Positions 31,143 through 36,353 of a DNA stretch of 36,353 nt are shown piece by piece. The notes beneath the pieces were generated by a model. The model was not told the origin of the DNA and did no database searches. It saw nothing but the letters and a program-made list of their open reading frames with translations. Origin of the DNA: an uncultured Christensenella sp. Lineage in GTDB: Bacteria > Bacillota > Clostridia > Christensenellales > UBA3700. Where the stretch lies: the NCBI GenBank assembly GCA_910578245.1, contig CAJTPC010000014.1, forward strand, positions 1 to 36,353, in the 5' to 3' direction. Made by a program: the position numbers and the translations under genes. Position 1 is the stretch's first letter, and the number at the start of each line of letters is the position of its first letter.

Positions 31143-33929
31143 ATGGGACTACTTAGCAAATTATTCTCTCACAATGAGAGAGAACTAAAGAAGATAAATA
31201 AACTTGTTGATAAGATAGACGCCTTGGAGGATAAGTTCAAGGCTATGAGCGATGAAGAACTAAAGGCTTGTACACAAAATTACGTTGAAAGACGCGCGTC
31301 TGGCGAAAGTCTTGACAGCCTATTGCCTGAGGCGTTCGCAACGGTACGCGAGGCTAGCGACAGAGTACTTGGAATGAGACACTTCCGCGTACAGTTAATA
31401 GGCGGTATCGTGTTGTATCAAGGCAGAATTGCCGAGATGCGTACGGGTGAAGGCAAGACTTTGGTCGCAACTTTGGCTGCATATCTAAAAGCTCTTGATA
31501 AAAAGGGAGTACACGTTGTCACGGTCAATGAGTATCTTGCTAAGCGTGACGCGGAATGGATGGGAAAGATATACAAATTTCTTGGATTGAGCGTAGGCGT
31601 AAACTACGCGCATATGCCTCACGATGAAAAGAAGTTGGCGTACAACTGCGATATTATGTATTCTACCAACAACGAGCTTGGCTTTGACTATTTGCGCGAC
31701 AATATGGTCAAGGATAAGAGCCAAAAGGTGCAAAGGGAATTGGACTTTGCAATCGTTGATGAAGTAGATAGCATTTTGGTAGACGAAGCAAGAACTCCGC
31801 TCATCATAAGCGGTCGCGGTGGAAAGCCTAGCGACGAGTATATGAGAGCCGACAAATTTGTCAAGACGCTCTTGCCTCCAAATGACGAAGAAAGCGTAGA
31901 TAACAATGAGGACACTCAAGACGATGACGAGCAAGAACAAAAACCCGCATATCAAGCGGACTTTGAGATAGGCGAAAAAGAGAAGTCTGTATTTCTCAAC
32001 GAGTTTGGCGCGCAAAAAGCCGAACAGTATTACGGTATCGAGAATTTATCGGATTATGAAAATCAACGCACCAAGCACTATATAGACAATGCTTTGAAAG
32101 CCAATTATATTATGCAAGAGGGCGTCAATTATATCGTTGTAGACAAAGAAGTAATAATAATTGACGAATTTACCGGCAGACAAATGATAGGTAGACGCTT
32201 CAGCGATGGACTTCACCAAGCAATCGAAGCAAAAGAAGGAGTTCCGATCAAGTCTGAAGATAAGACGATGGCGACTATTACTTTCCAAAACTTTTTCAGA
32301 CTTTATAAAAGGCTGTCGGGTATGACAGGTACCGCAAAGACGGAAGAAAACGAATTTGATTCAATTTACGGACTTGACGTAGTCGTAGTTCCTACCAATA
32401 AGCCTATTTTGCGTGTTGACGAGCCTGACCAATTATTCAAGACCAGAGCCGGCAAGTACAACGCTATTATTAAAGATATCAAGAATTGTTACGATAGACA
32501 ACAACCTGTGCTTGTCGGTACGATAAGCGTTGAGAAGTCGGAAGAACTGTCAAAGATACTTACAAAAAATAGAATAAAGCACAACGTACTCAACGCAAAA
32601 AATCACGAAAAAGAAGCAGAAATAATCGCGCAGGCGGGCAAGAAAGGCGCGGTCACCATTGCCACAAATATGGCAGGTCGCGGTACAGATATACTTCTCG
32701 GAGGCAATCCTGAGCACCTTGCCAAGTTGGAACTTGAGAAGTTTGGTTATTCGCACGAACTTATTGAGCAAGCTACGTCCTACGCTAATACAGATGACGA
32801 AGACGTTATCAATGCGAGAGCGGAATACAAGAAGCGATACGATATATTCGCAAAAGATACCAATGCGGAGAAACAAGAAGTCATAGCCTTAGGCGGTCTG
32901 AGAATTATAGGCACGGAGCGCAACGAAGCTCGCCGTATAGACAATCAGCTCAGAGGTCGAAGCGGTCGTCAAGGCGATCCGGGGTCTTCGGTTTTCTATC
33001 TGTCAATGGAAGACGATATGGTAAGAGCATTTGGCGGAGATCAAATGAAGTGGATAGTCGAGAAATTGGATATGGACGAAAATACTCCAATCGTCAGCAA
33101 GTTTATTACCAGACAGTTTGAGCAGTTGCAGGCGAGAGTTGAGGACCGCAATTTTTCCATACGTAAGCACGTGCTTGGTTACGATGACGTAATGAATACT
33201 CAAAGAGCTATTATTTACGAACAGCGTAATATAGTCCTAGACGATATGGACGTACATCAGCAAATACTTGCAATGATGGAATCGGTCGTCAAGTCGATTT
33301 GCGAAGTTTACGTAGATTACAAAGAAGATCACCGTCAATGGAATTACGAGGGCTTTAATAAAGAACTTGAAGATTGCGTATTGGAGAACGGAACCAATCT
33401 TCTTACTCCCGATTATATTCTTGAGCTTGACGACAATTCCCTTGACGGGCTTGTGGGCAATATTATGAAAGTCGCCGGCGAGCAGTATGAGAAGAAGAGC
33501 CAAGAAGTGAGCGCGCTATTAGAAGAGAGCGGTAACAAGGGCGCTTTTGGTATTTTTGAAAGAGAAGTTATGCTCTACAACGTTGATAAGAAGTGGATGG
33601 ATCACATTGACGCGATGGACCAACTCAAACAAGGCATCGGACTTGTAGCGTACGCGCAAAGAGATCCTGTAGCTCAGTATAGAATAGAGGGCTTGGATAT
33701 GTTTGAAAAAATGGTCGAATCTATTCAATACGACACAGTGCGTACGCTTGTAAAGAGCAAGTTCGAGAGAAATACTCAACAACAGCAAAATAAAGAGCAA
33801 GATGTGGAAATGCTTACCAACGAAGAAGCAAAATCCAAGACTGTCACCCGTAGCGGTAAAAAGGTAGGACGCAACGATCCGTGTCCGTGCGGAAGCGGTA
33901 AGAAATATAAGCAGTGTTGCGGAAAATAG
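31143..33929 (+). CDS. secA: Preprotein translocase ATPase SecA
   Basis: 928 residues. SecA drives secretory proteins through SecYEG at the membrane using ATP. Walker A is TGEGKT (G102-T106), Walker B is IVDEVD (206-209), and GMTGTAKTEENEF, TNMAGRGTDI, GLRIIGTERNEARRIDNQLRGRSGRQGDPGSS and the C-terminal zinc-binding CPCGSGKKYKQCC (C914, C916, C925, C926) are all present. An acidic, Asp/Glu/Gln-rich segment (about 246-272) interrupts the region after SGRGGKPSDEY, which belongs to the preprotein-cross-linking domain and varies in other SecAs. AGGTGAAAA precedes the ATG. prfB starts 6 bases after the stop. Confidence 0.97.
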   Translation: MGLLSKLFSHNERELKKINKLVDKIDALEDKFKAMSDEELKACTQNYVERRASGESLDSLLPEAFATVREASDRVLGMRHFRVQLIGGIVLYQGRIAEMRTGEGKTLVATLAAYLKALDKKGVHVVTVNEYLAKRDAEWMGKIYKFLGLSVGVNYAHMPHDEKKLAYNCDIMYSTNNELGFDYLRDNMVKDKSQKVQRELDFAIVDEVDSILVDEARTPLIISGRGGKPSDEYMRADKFVKTLLPPNDEESVDNNEDTQDDDEQEQKPAYQADFEIGEKEKSVFLNEFGAQKAEQYYGIENLSDYENQRTKHYIDNALKANYIMQEGVNYIVVDKEVIIIDEFTGRQMIGRRFSDGLHQAIEAKEGVPIKSEDKTMATITFQNFFRLYKRLSGMTGTAKTEENEFDSIYGLDVVVVPTNKPILRVDEPDQLFKTRAGKYNAIIKDIKNCYDRQQPVLVGTISVEKSEELSKILTKNRIKHNVLNAKNHEKEAEIIAQAGKKGAVTIATNMAGRGTDILLGGNPEHLAKLELEKFGYSHELIEQATSYANTDDEDVINARAEYKKRYDIFAKDTNAEKQEVIALGGLRIIGTERNEARRIDNQLRGRSGRQGDPGSSVFYLSMEDDMVRAFGGDQMKWIVEKLDMDENTPIVSKFITRQFEQLQARVEDRNFSIRKHVLGYDDVMNTQRAIIYEQRNIVLDDMDVHQQILAMMESVVKSICEVYVDYKEDHRQWNYEGFNKELEDCVLENGTNLLTPDYILELDDNSLDGLVGNIMKVAGEQYEKKSQEVSALLEESGNKGAFGIFEREVMLYNVDKKWMDHIDAMDQLKQGIGLVAYAQRDPVAQYRIEGLDMFEKMVESIQYDTVRTLVKSKFERNTQQQQNKEQDVEMLTNEEAKSKTVTRSGKKVGRNDPCPCGSGKKYKQCCGK

Positions 33930-33935
33930 GAAAAT

Positions 33936-35036
33936 ATGATAACGATAGAACAAGCAAAATGGGATTTAGACAAGATAAATAAATCGCTCTTAGAAGTGCG
34001 CGAAGCAATGGCTTATGACGATCTTAAGATAAAAGCCGAAGAACTCAAAGCCGAGCAATCAAAAGACGGTTTTTGGGAAGATATGGACAATGCTCAAAAG
34101 GTCAACAGAGAGCTATCCAAGATAGAGAGCAAACTCAAGCATTATGACAAACTTTTTGCGCAAGGCGAAGATTTAGCGGTGCTTATCGAGCTTACCGAAG
34201 GTTCAAGTAGCGAAGAGGAAATGCAGGAAGTAGTAGACGAACTTGACAATTTTTCACAAAACGTTGAAGCCTTGAGATTGGAAACTTTGCTTAAGGGTAA
34301 GTACGATAGCAACAATTCAATACTCACTTTGCATGCAGGAGCCGGCGGAACCGAAGCGCAAGACTGGGTTAGTATGCTATATAGAATGTATACCAGATAT
34401 GCTGAAAGAGTGGGATATAAGGTAATAGAAATGGACAAGCTCGCAGGCGATGAAGCCGGCATAAAGAGCGTGACTTTTAAGGTGGTGGGCGAGAATGCTT
34501 ACGGCTATCTCAAGTCGGAAAAGGGCGTGCACAGACTTGTGCGTATATCGCCTTTTGACAGCAATGCAAGACGGCATACTTCCTTTGCTTCTCTTGAAGT
34601 AATGCCTGAGATTGAGAACAAGGACGAGATAAAAATCAACGCCGAGGATCTCAAGATTGATACTTATCGAAGCGGTGGCGCAGGCGGACAGCACGTCAAT
34701 AAGACGGAGAGCGCAATACGTATCACTCACTTGCCTACGGGTATCGTAGTTCAATGTCAGAATGAAAGAAGCCAAATCCAAAACAGGGAGCAGGCTATGG
34801 GTATGCTTATCTCCAAACTTATCGAAAGACAAGAGCGAGAAATGCAAGAAAAAGAGCTTGAACTCAAAGGCGAAATAAAGAAAATCGAATGGGGAAGTCA
34901 AATACGCAGTTACGTATTCTGTCCTTACACAATGGTCAAAGATCACCGCACAGGATGCGAAACAGGCAATATATCCGCAGTTATGGACGGCGATATTGAA
35001 CAATTCATATTCGATTATCTTAAAAAAGCCAACTAA
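33936..35036 (+). CDS. prfB: Peptide chain release factor 2, no programmed frameshift
   Basis: 366 residues in a single uninterrupted frame. RF2 releases finished proteins at UGA and UAA stop codons. The stop-recognition tripeptide SPF is at 205-207 and the catalytic GGQ at 250-252, which identify it as RF2 rather than RF1. Most bacteria make RF2 through a programmed +1 frameshift at CTTTGAC near codon 26; here that place reads in frame as GCT TAT GAC GAT, without an in-frame stop. The start at 33936 directly follows secA, with a weak GGAAAAT-like leader. SecA-RF2 pairing is common in Firmicutes. Confidence 0.96.
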   Translation: MITIEQAKWDLDKINKSLLEVREAMAYDDLKIKAEELKAEQSKDGFWEDMDNAQKVNRELSKIESKLKHYDKLFAQGEDLAVLIELTEGSSSEEEMQEVVDELDNFSQNVEALRLETLLKGKYDSNNSILTLHAGAGGTEAQDWVSMLYRMYTRYAERVGYKVIEMDKLAGDEAGIKSVTFKVVGENAYGYLKSEKGVHRLVRISPFDSNARRHTSFASLEVMPEIENKDEIKINAEDLKIDTYRSGGAGGQHVNKTESAIRITHLPTGIVVQCQNERSQIQNREQAMGMLISKLIERQEREMQEKELELKGEIKKIEWGSQIRSYVFCPYTMVKDHRTGCETGNISAVMDGDIEQFIFDYLKKAN

Positions 35037-35090
35037 AGTGAAGTCGAAAGTCTTTAATATTGATATAATATAAGAACGGAAAAGTGTATA

Positions 35091-36152
35091 ATGGGATATT
35101 TAGAGGAAGCCAATCGTAAATTAGACGCAATGCGCAGTCGCGAGGATATTGTAATTCTTGCGATAGAGAGTTCTTGCGATGAGACGGCAGTTGCGATTAC
35201 GAGAGGACGGGAGTTGCTTTCAAATATTATTGCGTCGCAAATCGAGATTCACAAGCGTTACGGCGGAGTAGTTCCCGAGATAGCTTCAAGGAATCATACC
35301 CTTGCAATCAACAACGTTGTAAAAGAGGCTTTGGCAAAGGCAGATATGACGTTGGACGATATCGACTGCATTGCCGTGACTTACGGCGCGGGACTTTTGG
35401 GAGCGTTGATAGTGGGAGTAGCTTACGCTAAGGCTTTAGCTTATGCGATTGGCAAACCGCTTATCGGCGTCAATCATATCAAAGGTCATATTTCTGCCAA
35501 CTACCTTGCCAAGCCGGATCTAGAGCCTCCGTATCTTTGTTTGATTGCAAGCGGCGGACACACTACGATTGCTTACGTCAAATCGCTTGAAGAGATAGAG
35601 ATAAAAGGCGCTACTCACGATGACGCGTGCGGAGAAGCCTTTGATAAAGTGGCAAGAGTACTTGATTTGCCATATCCGGGCGGACCGCAAATAGAAAAAC
35701 TTGCTAAGGACGGCAAGCCGACAATAGACTTGCCTACGCCTTATAAGGACAAAGATACTTATGACTTTTCTTATAGCGGTATCAAGACGGCAGTCATTAA
35801 CTATGCTCACAAATGCGCGCAAAAGGGCGAAAATCTCAACAGAGCCGACCTTGCGTGTTCTTTCCAAGAGAAAGTCACTGATATTATGGTCAATAATACT
35901 TTGCGTTGCGCTGTCGATATGGGAGTGAAGATTGTCGTAATCGCAGGCGGTGTGGGCGCCAACGGCGTATTGAGAGCCAAGATGCAACAGCGCGCAAAAG
36001 AAAAGAATATTCAAGTCTTCTATCCTCCCTTGGCGCTTTGCACCGACAACGGCGCTATGATAGCTTCGCAAGCGTATAATATGATAAAGACAGGCGCTAA
36101 GGCGAGTAATATTGATTTAGACGCAAATGCCAATCTTAAAGTAACAGAGTAA
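35091..36152 (+). CDS. tsaD: tRNA N6-adenosine threonylcarbamoyltransferase TsaD
   Basis: 353 residues. With TsaB and TsaE it transfers the threonylcarbamoyl group to A37 of tRNAs that read ANN codons. The ASKHA-type fold motifs are ILAIESSCDETAVAI, VPEIASRNH, the metal-binding HIKGH (H129, H133), ASGGHTTI and IAGGVGANGVLR. About 20 residues (LEEANRKLDAMRSREDI) precede the usual start of the conserved fold. A TGATATAAT extended -10 (35061-35069) sits 21 bases before the ATG, so it may have its own promoter besides read-through from prfB. A strong terminator follows. Confidence 0.96.
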   Translation: MGYLEEANRKLDAMRSREDIVILAIESSCDETAVAITRGRELLSNIIASQIEIHKRYGGVVPEIASRNHTLAINNVVKEALAKADMTLDDIDCIAVTYGAGLLGALIVGVAYAKALAYAIGKPLIGVNHIKGHISANYLAKPDLEPPYLCLIASGGHTTIAYVKSLEEIEIKGATHDDACGEAFDKVARVLDLPYPGGPQIEKLAKDGKPTIDLPTPYKDKDTYDFSYSGIKTAVINYAHKCAQKGENLNRADLACSFQEKVTDIMVNNTLRCAVDMGVKIVVIAGGVGANGVLRAKMQQRAKEKNIQVFYPPLALCTDNGAMIASQAYNMIKTGAKASNIDLDANANLKVTE

Positions 36153-36176
36153 CCATACGTTATTAAGAGCAAAATC

Positions 36177-36240
36177 GAGAAATCTCAACCGCATTTGCTG
36201 TCACCCTGAGCGGAACGAAGTGAAGTCGAACGGGTCTTAA
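36177..36240 (+). repeat. Dispersed intergenic repeat, right copy
   Basis: It contains GAGAAATCTCAAC (36177-36189) and GTCACCCTGAGCGGAACGAA (from 36200), followed by GTGAAGTCGAACGGGTCTTA. Both parts recur at 240-328, the second in opposite orientation. It lies between tsaD and its terminator. Confidence 0.6.
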
Positions 36241-36260
36241 CCTCTTAAAATTAAACATTA

Positions 36261-36287
36261 AAAAACACGCAAAAAATGCGTGTTTTT
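36261..36287. terminator. Strong terminator after tsaD
   Basis: AAAAACACGC (36261-36270) pairs with GCGTGTTTTT (36278-36287) around AAAAAAT. The T run continues as AATTTT, and A residues on the left side also allow it to act in the other direction. Confidence 0.9.
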
Positions 36288-36335
36288 AATTTTACCCCAA
36301 ATTTGTCTATTATTTGAAAAATGTTTTTGTTATTT

Positions 36336-36353
36336 CCAAAAAAAGTATACTTT
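36336..36353 (+). repeat. End of a second copy of the inverted-repeat element (cut by window edge)
   Basis: CCAAAAAAAGTATACTTT is identical to the outward end (complement of the right end) of the 15437-15563 element, including the outer CC. The window stops here, so the full copy cannot be seen. Confidence 0.6.

Overview
This window looks like the chromosome of an anaerobic, fermenting, low-GC Firmicute, probably an uncultured Clostridia-type bacterium. I infer this from the AT-rich intergenic DNA, strong AAGGAGG-type ribosome sites, sigma-A promoters of the TTGACA-17-TATAAT kind, a pyruvate formate-lyase/AdhE fermentation block, a clostridial-type Rex operator, and the Firmicute-like tilS-hpt and secA-prfB gene pairs. 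No rRNA, tRNA, CRISPR array, phage or transposase gene was seen. Nearly all genes are on the plus strand; only the malic enzyme is on the minus strand.

Layout. Bases 1-98 hold the end of an unidentified gene. They are followed by a structured, repeat-bearing intergenic region that ends in a strong terminator. Bases 445-4584 carry a MarR-type regulator and a heterodimeric ABC exporter. The same 12-bp operator core lies in front of the regulator and in front of the exporter, in opposite orientations. Next come an AraC-type regulator (4848), a class I lysyl-tRNA synthetase with a C-terminal MetRS/Trbp111-like tRNA-binding domain (5816), an unknown membrane protein (7887) and an MmcQ/YjbR protein (8958). 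The fermentation block is pflB-pflA (overlapping by 14 bases) and adhE (12639), with a perfect Rex-type site just downstream of the adhE promoter.

Bases 15252-15691 are non-coding and contain a 127-bp element with 23-bp terminal inverted repeats. The last 18 bases of the window match one end of this element. Two predicted lipoproteins follow (a BspA-like leucine-rich repeat protein and a small one), then a malic enzyme gene broken by an apparent 5-base loss near its 3' end. Bases 19321-22366 encode an ABC importer of the TrpXYZ type, with a 20-bp perfect palindrome between the binding-protein and permease genes.

The rest is mostly housekeeping. tilS-hpt-cca-like-rmuC-PHP form a tight run, followed by a LURP-one protein, a diacylglycerol-kinase-like lipid kinase, a condensation-domain acyltransferase, secA, prfB (without the usual programmed frameshift) and tsaD.

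The most interesting points are the LysRS-tRNA-binding-domain fusion, the MITE-like inverted-repeat element, the paired MarR operators, the frameshifted malic enzyme, the hydrophilic additions in the TrpXYZ-type transporter, and two genes whose promoters predict leaderless mRNAs. I found no clear new defence system or other wholly new multi-gene system.
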